The translations under genes were made by a program, and so were the position numbers. From Microbacterium sp. MYb66 (GTDB taxonomy: Bacteria > Actinomycetota > Actinomycetes > Actinomycetales > Microbacteriaceae): a stretch of DNA of 64,000 bases. How positions within the stretch are numbered: the stretch's first letter is position 1; each line of letters opens with the position of its first letter. This document shows, one piece after another, positions 1-8,683 of this stretch. The notes under the pieces are model-generated. The model saw only the letters and a list, made by a program, of their open reading frames with translations, did not search any database and was not told the DNA's origin. Location of the stretch: assembly GCF_002979435.1 (NCBI RefSeq), contig NZ_PCOV01000002.1, positions 558,001 through 622,000 on the forward strand, in the 5' to 3' direction.

Positions 1-123
1 GACGTGAACAGCATCCAACCGCCGCTGCAGCACACCGATCGCCTGACTCACCGCCACCAACTGGGAACGGGACAGATCACCCGCGTCAACGACATCGGAC
101 CAGGCGTCGTCGAGGCGACTCAT
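1..123 (-). CDS. Partial DUF222/HNH endonuclease-like protein (N-terminus only)
   Basis: About 41 codons of an open minus-strand frame run off the left edge. The peptide reads MSRLDDAWSDVVDAGDLS, then a segment with LVAVSQAIGVLQRRLDAVHV. That helical, Leu/Val/Arg-rich start is typical of the DUF222 domain that precedes an HNH nuclease domain in many Microbacteriaceae proteins; the nuclease domain itself would lie outside the window. I chose the ATG at 123. A TTG at 135 in the same frame is an alternative, and neither has a strong ribosome binding site. The family call rests on resemblance of a short segment, so it is tentative. Confidence 0.4.
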   Translation of the reverse strand, partial: MSRLDDAWSDVVDAGDLSRSQLVAVSQAIGVLQRRLDAVHV

Positions 124-312
124 CGCCTCGTGCAACCCCGTCGAAAAGGGACATACCTCATCCTAACCCGGTAACACGTTGCATTCGAAACTATCTACGC
201 ATCGAATGCCGGAATGCTGCAGCAGCCGGGGGCTGTCCCTGTCCGGGACCATCTCCACGGGAGCTGTCGATCTCGAAGCTATCGACGAATGCCCCAGCAG
301 CCCCGAGCCCCG

Positions 313-1251
313 CTACTTCACGCTCCCCTGGGTCAGCCCGCCGACGAGCCACTTCTGCAGGAAGAGCGCCAGGAGATAGATGGGGATCAATCCCGACAGG
401 CTGGCCGCGGCCATCTGACCGAACATCACCTCACGGCCGCCCTGCATCAGCGCGATGCCGACGGGGAGCGTCTGCGAATCCACGCTCTGGGTGAGCAGCA
501 GCGGGATCAGGAAATCGTTGTACGCGAGGATGAACACGATGATCGAGACCGCGACGATGCCGGGCGCGGTGAGCGGCAGGATCACCGACCAGAGGGTGCG
601 GAGCGGTCCGCATCCGTCGATCTGCGCCGCCTCGTCGATCTCGAACGGGATCGCGCGGAAGAAGCCGTCGAGCAACCAGACGGCGACCGGGGTGAGCAGC
701 AGCCCCTCGACGATGCCGAGTCCGACGACGGAGTCCATCAGCCCCGCCGTGCGCACCAGCACGAAGAGGGGGATGATCGCCACGACGGGCGGAGCGACGT
801 ACGCCGAGACGATCAGCCCGAGAGCCTGCTTCCCGCCGGCACGGAGCCGGGCCATCGCGTAGTTCGCGGGGATCGACACCAGAAGCGACACCAGCACCGC
901 GATGATCGCCGCACCGAACGAGTTCCGCAGGTAGGTGAGGATCGGCCAGCTCTCGAAAGCCCCGACCCAGTTCTCGACGGCGAGACGGGAGGGGAGGATG
1001 CGGGTGGAGAGGATGTCGTCCGGGCTCTTGAACGACATTCCGACCATGTACAGCACAGGGAGCAGGGCGAGCACGATGGCGACGACGATCACGACCCACT
1101 TCACGGCGGTGACCATCGCCGACGGACGGCCGGGGCGCGATGTGCTCGAGGTGCGGACGCTCGAGCGGCGCCGGCGACGGGCGTCGGGGACGACGAGCGT
1201 CTTGGTCGCGCTGTCGTCGATGCGGTCGGATGAGCGCAGTGTGAGCGACAT
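313..1251 (-). CDS. Carbohydrate ABC transporter permease, MalG/UgpE type
   Basis: This is a 312-residue inner-membrane subunit of a CUT1 sugar importer. An Arg/Ser-rich cytoplasmic N-terminus of about 50 residues is followed by six predicted membrane segments. The cytoplasmic EAA loop that contacts the ATPase is present (EIDEAAQIDGCGPLRTLW, about residues 200-217), as is the C-terminal FLQKWLVGGLTQGSVK block usual for MalG-type permeases. Start ATG 1251 lies two bases after the stop of the partner permease, which indicates translational coupling. It is the last gene of the LsrK/LsrF operon. No ATPase gene follows, so the importer probably borrows a shared MsmK/MsiK-type ATPase encoded elsewhere. 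Confidence 0.9.
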   Translation of the reverse strand: MSLTLRSSDRIDDSATKTLVVPDARRRRRSSVRTSSTSRPGRPSAMVTAVKWVVIVVAIVLALLPVLYMVGMSFKSPDDILSTRILPSRLAVENWVGAFESWPILTYLRNSFGAAIIAVLVSLLVSIPANYAMARLRAGGKQALGLIVSAYVAPPVVAIIPLFVLVRTAGLMDSVVGLGIVEGLLLTPVAVWLLDGFFRAIPFEIDEAAQIDGCGPLRTLWSVILPLTAPGIVAVSIIVFILAYNDFLIPLLLTQSVDSQTLPVGIALMQGGREVMFGQMAAASLSGLIPIYLLALFLQKWLVGGLTQGSVK

Positions 1252-1253
1252 GA

Positions 1254-2159
1254 TCAGCCCTCCTTGTGCAGACGCTGCCGCACGGCGTTGAGCGGCAGGA
1301 TGACGATGGTGACCAGCACGAGGAAGGCGATGGTCTGCGCGGCCGCCGCCCCCACGTCGAAGGTCTGCAGACCCGTGCGATAGATCTGGAAGCTGCTGAC
1401 GGTCGTGTCGAAGCCCGGCCCTCCGCTGGTCATGATGAAGACGAGGTCGAAGACCTTGAACGAGACGACGAGCTTCAGCAGCAGCACCGTGATCAGGCTG
1501 GGGAGCACCAACGGGAACGTGATGCGCCAGAACGTCTGCCAGACACCGGCGCCGTCGACCTGCGAGGCCTCGTACACCTCTGCCGGGAGGGTCTGCAGCG
1601 CGGCGAACACCAGCAGGACGCAGAACGGCGTCCACTGCCAGGCGTCCACGACGATGACCGAGATCATCGCGGCGGGGCTGGACCCGAGGAACAGGAACGG
1701 CTCCGAGCCGGGTGCGAACGACTGCCCGATGTTGTTGAGCAGGCCGCCGGTGGGGGCGAGCATGAGCTTCCAGATGACGCCGGCCATGACCGGCGGAGTC
1801 ATCAGCGGGAGCAACAGCAGGACCCGGATGATGCGGCCTCCCTTGACCGCCGCATCGAGCGACAGGGCGACCGCCAACCCCGCGATCAGGGCGATGAGCG
1901 CGGACGGGACGGCGAAGAGCAGCGACCTGCCGAGGGACGGGAGGGTGACCCCGTCCCCCAGCAGCGCCGCGAAGTTGTCGAACCCGACCCATTCGGAGAA
2001 CGGCCGCCCCAGCGACGACTCCGAGAAGGAGGCGGCGATGATGTACGCGAGCGGGTAGATCGCGATGATCACGATCGCGATCACGGCCGGGGCGAGCAGG
2101 GCGCGCCCCGTCCACGACGCACGTCGGGAGACGCGTCGGTTGGCGACGGGCTGCGACAT
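1254..2159 (-). CDS. Carbohydrate ABC transporter permease, MalF/UgpA type
   Basis: A 301-residue partner permease of the CUT1 importer with six predicted membrane helices. The first begins in LLAPAVIAIVIIAIYPLAYI. The EAA loop reads EVYEASQVDGAGVWQTFWRI, and FPLVLPSLITVL follows as in UgpA/MalF relatives. It lies 28 bases after the binding-protein gene and almost abuts the MalG-type gene, so the three are co-transcribed. The substrate cannot be read from the sequence. The operon context (LsrK-like kinase, LsrF-like aldolase) suggests a short-chain sugar or an autoinducer-2-like molecule. Confidence 0.9.
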   Translation of the reverse strand: MSQPVANRRVSRRASWTGRALLAPAVIAIVIIAIYPLAYIIAASFSESSLGRPFSEWVGFDNFAALLGDGVTLPSLGRSLLFAVPSALIALIAGLAVALSLDAAVKGGRIIRVLLLLPLMTPPVMAGVIWKLMLAPTGGLLNNIGQSFAPGSEPFLFLGSSPAAMISVIVVDAWQWTPFCVLLVFAALQTLPAEVYEASQVDGAGVWQTFWRITFPLVLPSLITVLLLKLVVSFKVFDLVFIMTSGGPGFDTTVSSFQIYRTGLQTFDVGAAAAQTIAFLVLVTIVILPLNAVRQRLHKEG

Positions 2160-2187
2160 GAGCTGTCCTTTCGGGTTCGACGCGATG

Positions 2188-3513
2188 TCAGCCGGCCAGG
2201 GACTGCCAGGAGTCCCAGGTCTGCTGCATCGCCTGTTCGGCGGTCAGGCTGCCCTGCAGCATGAGCGCGAGGTTGTCGCTCAGCGACTGGATCATGGCCG
2301 GGGCCTCCGGCGACGTCGGCCACGACTGCGCGTTCGGCAGCACCTGTGCAGCGACGGCCGACACCTCGGGTGCGAACTCGATGTACTCCGGGCTCTCGAG
2401 AGTGGAGGTGCGAGTCGGATCGACGCCGGAGCCGGTCGTGGTGATCAGCTTCTCGTTGGTCTCCTTCGACGAGGCGAAGGCCACGAACTGCTTGGCCAGG
2501 TCCTCATCGCTCGCGTTGGGGCTGATGCCCATCGCCCACCCGGCGTTCAGTGCTCCGGAGACCTTGCCCTCCGGGCCGACCGGAAGCGGTGCCACACCCC
2601 AGCCGTCGACGATCTTCGACTGCTCCGGGTCCTGGGCGAAGACGCCGAGGTCGGTCCAGAACTCGATCATGCCGACGGAGCCGGAGAGGAACTGCGGGAG
2701 CGCCTGCTCGAAGCCGATCTCCAGCGGGCTGGGCAGTGCCGAGGGTGCGGCGTCGAGCATGGCCTGCGCCGCAGCGACGGCGTACTCGGTGTTCAGCTGC
2801 GGCATCTGCGGATCGATCGGGTCGGGCGACATCGTGGCCAGACGGTTGAAGAACGTCGAACCGATGTTGAACGCGCTCTTCGAGCCGAGCAGCGCGTTGC
2901 CGTAGACGCCGTTCGCCTTCTCGGCATCCGTTATCTTCTTCGAGACCTCGACGTACTCGTCCCACGTGGTCGGCACCTCGACGCCGTTCCGCTCGAAGAT
3001 CGCCTCGTTGTAGAAGAGCACGTGCGTGTCGCCGTCGATCGGCAGGCCGTACGTCGCGTCCTCATACTGGGAGTAGGGACCGAAGATCGCCTCGATGAAG
3101 TCGGCGGAGTCGATGTCCTCGTCCGACTCGACCCATTCGGTGATGTCGGCGAGGGCACCGGCGTCGGCGAGGGCGCCGACCGATGTGTACCAGTACTGGA
3201 TGACGTCGTAGTTGTTGGTGCCGGACTGCGCGTCCAGGATCGCCTTCGTCTGGATCTGGTCGTAGGGCACGACCTCGACCTCGACCTCGACGCCGGTCTC
3301 GGCTTCGAAGTCGGCCTCGAGGATCTTGCCGGCGCCTTCCTGCGGGGCGGCGATGAGGACCTTGAGGGTCTTGTCGCCGCCGTCCCCGGAGGAGCCGCCG
3401 TCGTCGCCCGCGCATCCGGCGAGCACGAGGCCCACCGTGGATGCCAGGGCGATGAGGGGCAGGGAGCGACGCGCGAAGCGCGCGGTGGATGAGGAGCGTC
3501 GTTGCACACTCAT
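2188..3513 (-). CDS. Extracellular sugar-binding lipoprotein of the CUT1 importer
   Basis: A 441-residue family-1 extracellular solute-binding protein. A basic N-terminus precedes a hydrophobic signal and the lipobox LAGC at about residues 31-34, so the mature protein should be a lipid-anchored receptor. The acidic, glycine-rich linker after the cysteine (AGDDGGSSGDGG) is typical for Gram-positive lipoproteins. It sits 46 bases downstream of the cupin gene and 28 bases upstream of its permeases. The fold family is that of maltose and glycerol-3-phosphate receptors, not that of LsrB, which belongs to the periplasmic-binding-protein-like ribose type. Ligand unknown. Confidence 0.9.
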   Translation of the reverse strand: MSVQRRSSSTARFARRSLPLIALASTVGLVLAGCAGDDGGSSGDGGDKTLKVLIAAPQEGAGKILEADFEAETGVEVEVEVVPYDQIQTKAILDAQSGTNNYDVIQYWYTSVGALADAGALADITEWVESDEDIDSADFIEAIFGPYSQYEDATYGLPIDGDTHVLFYNEAIFERNGVEVPTTWDEYVEVSKKITDAEKANGVYGNALLGSKSAFNIGSTFFNRLATMSPDPIDPQMPQLNTEYAVAAAQAMLDAAPSALPSPLEIGFEQALPQFLSGSVGMIEFWTDLGVFAQDPEQSKIVDGWGVAPLPVGPEGKVSGALNAGWAMGISPNASDEDLAKQFVAFASSKETNEKLITTTGSGVDPTRTSTLESPEYIEFAPEVSAVAAQVLPNAQSWPTSPEAPAMIQSLSDNLALMLQGSLTAEQAMQQTWDSWQSLAG

Positions 3514-3559
3514 GGTGCTGTCCTTTCGATGTTCTTCTTCGGGTGAGGGGATGGAGCGG

Positions 3560-3934
3560 TCAGGACGCGGGCTCGGTGCCCGGTGTCCAGGGGCGGTCGA
3601 CCTTGTCGCCGTCGACCCAGGGGGTCTTCACGAAGACGGCGCGGAACGTCTCGTCGAACGGGTTGCGCACGAAGTGCTCCTCGTGCGGTTCCGCGCGGAG
3701 CACGTCGCCGGCCGAGACGACCCTGCGGGTGTCGCGGTCGAGCCAGATCTCCGCACGTCCTTCCAGCACCACGAACGACTCGGTGTGGTGCTCGTGGAGG
3801 TGGTTGGCGAACTCGTCGCCGGGACGGAGCACGACCACGCCGAACGCGGCGTCGTCGCCCTGGGCCAGGTAGCCCGGCCCCCAGTCGCCGAACCGCAGCT
3901 CGGCGTCTGCGGCACGCAGGACTTCGGCGCTCAT
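3560..3934 (-). CDS. Cupin-domain protein
   Basis: A 124-residue single-domain cupin. The first cupin motif is clear: [22 protein letters not shown], with three histidines and a glutamate able to bind a metal. The second motif follows as [16 protein letters not shown]. The start ATG overlaps the stop of the lsrF-like gene by four bases (ATGA), so the two are translated together. Cupins of this size act as sugar isomerases, epimerases or small dioxygenases. Its position suggests processing of the phosphorylated sugar made by the kinase two genes upstream, perhaps in place of the missing LsrG. That role is inference. Confidence 0.8.
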   Translation of the reverse strand: MSAEVLRAADAELRFGDWGPGYLAQGDDAAFGVVVLRPGDEFANHLHEHHTESFVVLEGRAEIWLDRDTRRVVSAGDVLRAEPHEEHFVRNPFDETFRAVFVKTPWVDGDKVDRPWTPGTEPAS

Positions 3935-4821
3935 GCCGGCACCCGCGTCTCGGTGGCCTCGCGGAACAGCTCGTAGGCGTCGGCGGGATCGAGGTCGTCG
4001 TGCACGACGGCGCGGACGGCGCGCATCATGGCCGCCGGGTCGGCGCTCTGGAAGATGTTGCGGCCCATGTCCACGCCGGCGGCGCCCGCGCGGACCGCGT
4101 TCGAGGCCATGGTGAGCGCGTCCAGCTCGGGGAGCTTCTTGCCCCCGGCCATGATCACCGGCACCGGGCAGCCCGCGACCACATCCTCGAAGCCCTCGTC
4201 GCAGTAGTAGGTCTTGACGAGCTGGGCGCCGAGTTCCGCAATGATGCGGGTGGCGAGGCCCAGGTAGCGGGCGTCGCGGACGAGTTCCTTGCCGACAGCC
4301 GTGACGCCGAGCACGGGGATGCCGGCGGCGTAGCCCTCGTCGACGAGCGTGGTGAGGTTGCGGATGCTGCGGCTCTCGTGCTCGCCGCCCACGAACACCT
4401 GCACGGCCACGGCGTCCGCGTTGATGCGCACCGCATCCGCCATCGCCATCGCGGTGTACTCGTCGGAGAGGTCCTTGAGGATCGACGGCCCGCCCGAGGC
4501 GCGCAGCACGAGCCCGGCGCGGGTCGCCGGCGGCACCGAGGTGCGCAGCGCGCCGCGGGTGCACATGACGGCATCGGCATACTCGGCGAGGGGCGCGATG
4601 TTCAGGTCGATGCGCTCGAGGCCGGACGTCGGCCCCTGGAAGTACCCGTGGTCGAACGCCAGCATGACGGTGCGCCCGGTGCCGGGATCGAGGATGCGGG
4701 CGAGGCGGTTCTGCATGCCCCAGTCGAGGTTCGCGGCTCCGCGGATGTTCTGCGAGAACCGGACCGCCGGCGTCTCGGCGTGGAACTTCTTCGCTGCGGC
4801 GTTGCCTTCGAGGTCTGCCAT
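3931..4821 (-). CDS. lsrF: LsrF-like 3-hydroxy-5-phosphonooxypentane-2,4-dione thiolase / class I aldolase
   Basis: A 296-residue TIM-barrel enzyme that follows E. coli LsrF closely from end to end as I recall that sequence, including the segments [42 protein letters not shown] and [11 protein letters not shown]. The Schiff-base lysine falls at residue 203 ([14 protein letters not shown]), the position known for E. coli LsrF. In the autoinducer-2 pathway LsrF transfers an acetyl group from the phosphorylated dione to CoA, giving dihydroxyacetone phosphate and acetyl-CoA. Here it sits 34 bases after an LsrK-like kinase and overlaps a cupin. A related aldolase acting on another phosphosugar cannot be excluded. 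Confidence 0.85.
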   Translation of the reverse strand: MADLEGNAAAKKFHAETPAVRFSQNIRGAANLDWGMQNRLARILDPGTGRTVMLAFDHGYFQGPTSGLERIDLNIAPLAEYADAVMCTRGALRTSVPPATRAGLVLRASGGPSILKDLSDEYTAMAMADAVRINADAVAVQVFVGGEHESRSIRNLTTLVDEGYAAGIPVLGVTAVGKELVRDARYLGLATRIIAELGAQLVKTYYCDEGFEDVVAGCPVPVIMAGGKKLPELDALTMASNAVRAGAAGVDMGRNIFQSADPAAMMRAVRAVVHDDLDPADAYELFREATETRVPA

Positions 4822-4855
4822 GGTGTCTCCTTCTGTGGTCGTCGGTCGGGGTTCG

Positions 4856-6451
4856 TCAGCCGGTGTGCCCGGCGGACGAGAGTCGGGTGAGGGAAGGGTC
4901 CAGGGGGCCGCGGGCCGCTCCCGGGGGTGTGAAGAGCGGGGGAAGGTCGGGCCCGGAGATCGAGAGCACGTCGCGGTACACGCGGTGCCACCGCTCGGTC
5001 ACGGCGCGGTACTGCTCGTGCTCACGGCGGTCGACGCGCTCGATGCGGTCGGGGTCTCCCATCGGCGGCAGAGCGGCACCGACGCCGCGGGCGGCCAGTC
5101 GGGCGGCGCCGTAGGAGGTGGCCTCCGGCGCCGGGGTCACGCGGGTGTCGAGCCCCGTGACCCCGGCGATCACGCGCGGCCAGAGTGCGCCCGCGCTCGA
5201 CCCGCCGGTGAAGGTCACCGACCCCTCGGCGACGGCTCTGCCCTCCGTGAGCGCGGCGAGGATGTCGAGGTGCGCACTCGCCACGATGGCGGCCGACTCC
5301 TCGATCGCCCGGATGAACGCTCCGCGCGACGAGCGTGCGGCGTCGTTGATGTCGAAGCCCACGAAGGAGGGAGCCGCGTGGTGCCAGGCATCCGCCTGCA
5401 TGACGTTCGCCATGGTGGCCACCACGCCGTTGGCTCCCGGCGGCACGGCCGCGGCCCACTCCTCCATCACGGTGAAGGCGGAGGTGCCGGCGGCGCGACC
5501 CAGGTCGGCGGCGTCCGGGCACATCGCGTCGCGGAACCAGCGCATGGCGAGCCCGGAGAGGAAGCCGATGCCCTCGACCATCCAGCTGCCGCGGTCCACG
5601 TGGCAGAGGGTGCGCAGGCGGCGCTCGGGGTCGATGAGGGGTTCCGACGTGACGGCCGTCGTCTGCCAGAAGGTGCCGGCGACGATCGTCGGGCGCCCTT
5701 CCCTGGCTGCGATGCCGTGGAGCGCGAGCTGGGTGTCGGCGCCTCCGGTGACGACGGGCGTGCCCACCGGCAGTCCGGTCGCCGCGGCCGCACCGGGCGT
5801 GACCGCTCCGACCACTTCTCCGCACTCGACCACGGCGGGGAGAATGCTGCGGTCGACGCCCACCAGTCCCGCGAGGTCGTCCGACCAGGTCCGGGCCCTG
5901 AGGTCGAACAGCGCCGAGCTCGACCCGCTGGTCGGCTCGGTGACGAACTGGCCGGTCAGGCGCGTCGTGACCCAGTCGCTGAGCATCCCGAAGTGCCGGG
6001 CCTGTGCGAAGAGGTCGGGCTGATGACGCGCGATCCACCGCAGCCGTGCGGGCGCCGTGATCGACACCCAGTCCCCGGCGGTGCGGTACACCTCGTCCGC
6101 GACCCCTTCGGCGACCAGTTCGTCGGCCTCGGCGCGTGCGCGGCCGTCGGTGTTCGGGCACGCCCACAGCTCCTGCCCGGCAGCGTCGTAGAGGACGAAG
6201 CCCTCCCGCATGCTCGAGGCCGCCACGGCCGCGACTCTCCGGTCGCCGAGGCGTGCGACCACCTCGGAGACGGCCTCCGCGATGGCGCTCCAGCCACCCT
6301 CCGTGTCGAAGACTGTCCCGCCGGGGTGACCGGCCACCGCGGTGTGCGTCCATTCGCGTGCCGCCCGGGTGACGAGCCGTCCTTCGATGTCGAAGGCGAG
6401 CGCCCGCGCCGACCCGGTGCCGGCATCGATGGCGAGGAAGACGTCGGTCAT
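4856..6451 (-). CDS. lsrK: LsrK-like FGGY carbohydrate kinase (autoinducer-2 kinase family)
   Basis: A 531-residue FGGY kinase. The N-terminal phosphate motif is [15 protein letters not shown], and [55 protein letters not shown] and GGSSAGALW match the landmarks of E. coli LsrK in order as I recall that sequence. LsrK phosphorylates autoinducer-2 on uptake and so traps it in the cytoplasm. The chosen ATG at 6451 overlaps the upstream dehydrogenase stop by four bases. An ATG at 6460 with a GGGAG motif six bases upstream is an equally possible start. The close pairing with an LsrF-like gene supports the assignment, though the true substrate may differ. Confidence 0.85.
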   Translation of the reverse strand: MTDVFLAIDAGTGSARALAFDIEGRLVTRAAREWTHTAVAGHPGGTVFDTEGGWSAIAEAVSEVVARLGDRRVAAVAASSMREGFVLYDAAGQELWACPNTDGRARAEADELVAEGVADEVYRTAGDWVSITAPARLRWIARHQPDLFAQARHFGMLSDWVTTRLTGQFVTEPTSGSSSALFDLRARTWSDDLAGLVGVDRSILPAVVECGEVVGAVTPGAAAATGLPVGTPVVTGGADTQLALHGIAAREGRPTIVAGTFWQTTAVTSEPLIDPERRLRTLCHVDRGSWMVEGIGFLSGLAMRWFRDAMCPDAADLGRAAGTSAFTVMEEWAAAVPPGANGVVATMANVMQADAWHHAAPSFVGFDINDAARSSRGAFIRAIEESAAIVASAHLDILAALTEGRAVAEGSVTFTGGSSAGALWPRVIAGVTGLDTRVTPAPEATSYGAARLAARGVGAALPPMGDPDRIERVDRREHEQYRAVTERWHRVYRDVLSISGPDLPPLFTPPGAARGPLDPSLTRLSSAGHTG

Positions 6452-7467
6452 CGTTCCCATCGCAGGCTCCCGTCCGTGAGGAAGCTCTCGACCTCGGCGG
6501 CGAGCATGTCGGCGCCGCGGACGAGGGTCTCGTTGGTCGCCCCGGCGAGGTGAGGCGTGAGGATGAGGTTCGGCTCGGCGACCAGCTCCGGCCACGGCCC
6601 GTCCGGCTCGTTGACGTCGAGCGCGACGCCGGCGAGTCGGCCGCTGCGCAGGGCGTCGAGGAGCGCGTGCTCGTCGACGAGCGACTCCCTGGCCGTGTTG
6701 ATGAGGAACGATCCCTCGGGCATGCGGGCGATCTGCTCCGCGCCGATCATGTGGCGGTTCTCGGCGGTGGCGCGCGCATGGACGCTGACGACGTCGCTGG
6801 AGGAGAGCAGCGCGTCGAGGTCCGAGACGATCGTCGCATCCGGCACCGAGGCCGGGTCGACGAACGGATCGTACGCGGTGATCGTCGCACCGAGCGCGCG
6901 GGCGCGGGCGGCCACCAGTCGCGCGACGTTGCCGTAGCCGATCAGCCCCAGACGGAGGCCCTTGACCTCGCGGCCGAACCACCGCGCGCCCTCGAAGGTG
7001 GATTCGGCGAGCGGACGCCCCTCGGCCACCCGCTCGTCGACGTCGCGCAACGACGCCGGCACGTTGCGCACGAGCGAGATCAGGAAGCCGATGGTCAGGT
7101 CGGCCACGGCATCCGCGTTCTTCCCCGGCGTCGTCGTCACGCGCACGCCGCGCTCGCGGGCCGCGTCGAGGTCGACGTTGACGGGACCGCCGCGGGCGCA
7201 GCCGACGAGGCGGAGGTCGGGAAGCGCCGCGAGCACGTCGGCGGTGACCGGCGCCGCGTGGAACGCGATGATGTCGTACCCCTGGCCGATGCGTGCGACC
7301 TCTGCCGGGTCGCCCTCGTATTCGCGGATGGAGGACGTGTCCCACGTCGGCGTCGTCATCGTCATCGTCGCCGCGTCGGCGGCGATCCCCCGCTGCGCGA
7401 ACGCGTGGGCGAAGATCTCGGCGGTCATGTAGCTGTCGCCGATGACGAGGATGCGGTGGTCGGTCAT
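6448..7467 (-). CDS. D-isomer-specific 2-hydroxyacid dehydrogenase
   Basis: A 339-residue NAD(P)-dependent oxidoreductase of the D-3-phosphoglycerate dehydrogenase superfamily. The nucleotide-binding Rossmann segment is LGLIGYGNVARLVAARARAL (about residues 163-182). The catalytic Arg is in NTARESLVDE and the catalytic His in LTPHLAGAT. A GGGAG motif lies eight bases before the ATG. It follows the GntR regulator by 40 bases and overlaps the kinase start. A 2-hydroxyacid dehydrogenase is not part of the classical lsr system, so it points to an extra oxidation or reduction step on the imported compound. Confidence 0.85.
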   Translation of the reverse strand: MTDHRILVIGDSYMTAEIFAHAFAQRGIAADAATMTMTTPTWDTSSIREYEGDPAEVARIGQGYDIIAFHAAPVTADVLAALPDLRLVGCARGGPVNVDLDAARERGVRVTTTPGKNADAVADLTIGFLISLVRNVPASLRDVDERVAEGRPLAESTFEGARWFGREVKGLRLGLIGYGNVARLVAARARALGATITAYDPFVDPASVPDATIVSDLDALLSSSDVVSVHARATAENRHMIGAEQIARMPEGSFLINTARESLVDEHALLDALRSGRLAGVALDVNEPDGPWPELVAEPNLILTPHLAGATNETLVRGADMLAAEVESFLTDGSLRWER

Positions 7468-7507
7468 GTGCAGTGCTCCCGGAGAGTTCGTGAGGGTGTG
7501 CGGCTGG

Positions 7508-8323
7508 TCAGCGCAGGGCGGTGGGGTAGCGCCCGGAGGCGGTCTCGGTCGAGATGCCGCCGGCGTCGAACCCGGTGTCGACGCTGACGCGCAGGCGGTC
7601 GGTCCGGACCGAGGCGCGGGAGAAGTCGATCGGCTGGCCGCCCTGGTCGTAGGCGACGGCCTCCACGACGACGATCGGATGCCCCGGCTCGACCTCGAGC
7701 AGAGCGGCGAGGACACGATCGGCGGCGACGGCCTCGATCGTGCGGTGCATGCGCGCGATCCGCACCCCGGCCACGTTCCTGATCGCCGCGTAGAGGCTCG
7801 CCCGGGGATCGCGGAGGTCGGGCAGCACCCCGGCGAAACGGGAGGGCAGGTAGTTGATGACGTGCACGGCGGTGCGAGAGCCGACGGCGCGGACGCGCTC
7901 GAGCACGAACCCCATGCCGTCGGGCGAGTCACGGCCCACCACCGCGGCCGCCCACGACGGGAGGGGCTCGATGCCGGCCCGGAGGATCTCGGAGCTCAGT
8001 GCACTGCGACCGTCTTCGCTGTACTCGCCGAGGAGGCTCGGCGCCGAGGGGAGCGTCCAGGCCGATGGACCCTGCGCACGCTCGACGAACGCGCCCTTGC
8101 CCTGCTGGCGCGAGATGATGCCGGCGCTCTCGAGCCGGGACAGCGCGTCGCGGACCGAGGTGCGCGACGCCGAGAAGTGCTCGCGCAGCTCGTTCTCGCT
8201 CGGCAGGCGGTCGCCCGGCGCCCAGGTGCCCTGGGCGATCTCGGCTTCGATCGCGCGCATGATCTGGAACCAGATCGGAGCCGTCGACGTGCGGTCGAGC
8301 AGCGGCATGGTGAGAGTGGACAT
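7508..8323 (-). CDS. GntR-family (HutC/UTRA type) transcriptional regulator
   Basis: A 271-residue regulator with an N-terminal winged helix-turn-helix (APGDRLPSENELREHFSASR, then TSVRDALSRLESAGII at about residues 33-70) and a C-terminal UTRA effector domain (RFAGVLPDLR through IDFSRASVRTDRLRV). I chose the ATG at 8323 because AGAGG lies just upstream and the helix-turn-helix then starts at the usual distance. An in-frame ATG at 8377 would add 18 residues but lacks a binding site. It is the first gene of the operon and probably autoregulates and controls the downstream catabolic and transport genes, relieved by a phosphorylated sugar. It replaces LsrR. Confidence 0.88.
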   Translation of the reverse strand: MSTLTMPLLDRTSTAPIWFQIMRAIEAEIAQGTWAPGDRLPSENELREHFSASRTSVRDALSRLESAGIISRQQGKGAFVERAQGPSAWTLPSAPSLLGEYSEDGRSALSSEILRAGIEPLPSWAAAVVGRDSPDGMGFVLERVRAVGSRTAVHVINYLPSRFAGVLPDLRDPRASLYAAIRNVAGVRIARMHRTIEAVAADRVLAALLEVEPGHPIVVVEAVAYDQGGQPIDFSRASVRTDRLRVSVDTGFDAGGISTETASGRYPTALR

Positions 8324-8387
8324 TCCGGCCTCTTCGGTGAGCGGGTGCGGGAACCACTGCGTCCCCGAGTCGGACATCTCGTATCCG

Positions 8388-8419
8388 ACATGTATCGATC
8401 ATGGTGCAGCACATGTATC
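8388..8419. promoter_or_regulatory. Putative GntR operator: two direct copies of ACATGTATC
   Basis: ACATGTATC occurs at 8388-8396 and 8411-8419, 23 bases apart, about two helical turns. A further GTATC lies at 8381-8385. The pair sits in the 360-base gene-free stretch between the GntR start and the acyl-CoA dehydrogenase end, where the operon promoter must lie. This is the natural site for autoregulation, but binding is inferred. I see no clear -35/-10 pair. The rest of the stretch to the hairpin at 8637 shows nothing else. Confidence 0.4.
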
Positions 8420-8636
8420 CCATGAAGAGACAAGTCGCGAGAATCTTCTCCGCACCTTCCGGCGCCACGAAATCACCCGGTGAACAGGGATTCACTCGAA
8501 ACGCCGATCGTATGCACGCCGAGCGGACGCCATCGCGCGGGCCGCGCACGCCGCGATGTCCGATACAAGTGGGGCCGGCGCCGACGCCTCAGAGCGACAG
8601 GTGCAGCCGCAGAGCCCCGTCCACCGGAACACGGAA

Positions 8637-8670
8637 GAGGCCCCCGGATGCCGTGGCATCCGGGGGCCTC
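8637..8670 (-). terminator. Rho-independent-like hairpin after the acyl-CoA dehydrogenase gene
   Basis: A perfect 16-base inverted repeat, GAGGCCCCCGGATGCC and its complement, is separated by only two bases, so a few central pairs must open to form the loop. It lies 14 bases past the stop of the acyl-CoA dehydrogenase on the minus strand. There is no long U-run, as is common in high-GC actinobacteria. Confidence 0.75.
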
Positions 8671-8683
8671 TCGTCAGCGGGTG

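Noticed and set aside
180..312. Degenerate direct repeats (CTATC-ACG-ATCGAATGCC and CTATCGACGAATGCC) and weak stems after the first permease
   Set aside because: Similarity is partial and the stems are only five or six pairs; I could not support a terminator, attachment site or mobile-element end.
313..2115. Apparent 600-codon minus-strand frame joining the two sugar permeases
   Set aside because: Its first half is out-of-frame Arg/Pro-rich sequence across the MalF-type gene; the real product starts at 1251 as a normal-length MalG-type permease.
4856..6451. Xylulokinase or glycerol kinase for the FGGY kinase
   Set aside because: The ordered matches to LsrK ([32 protein letters not shown]) and the LsrF-like neighbour fit the LsrK branch better.
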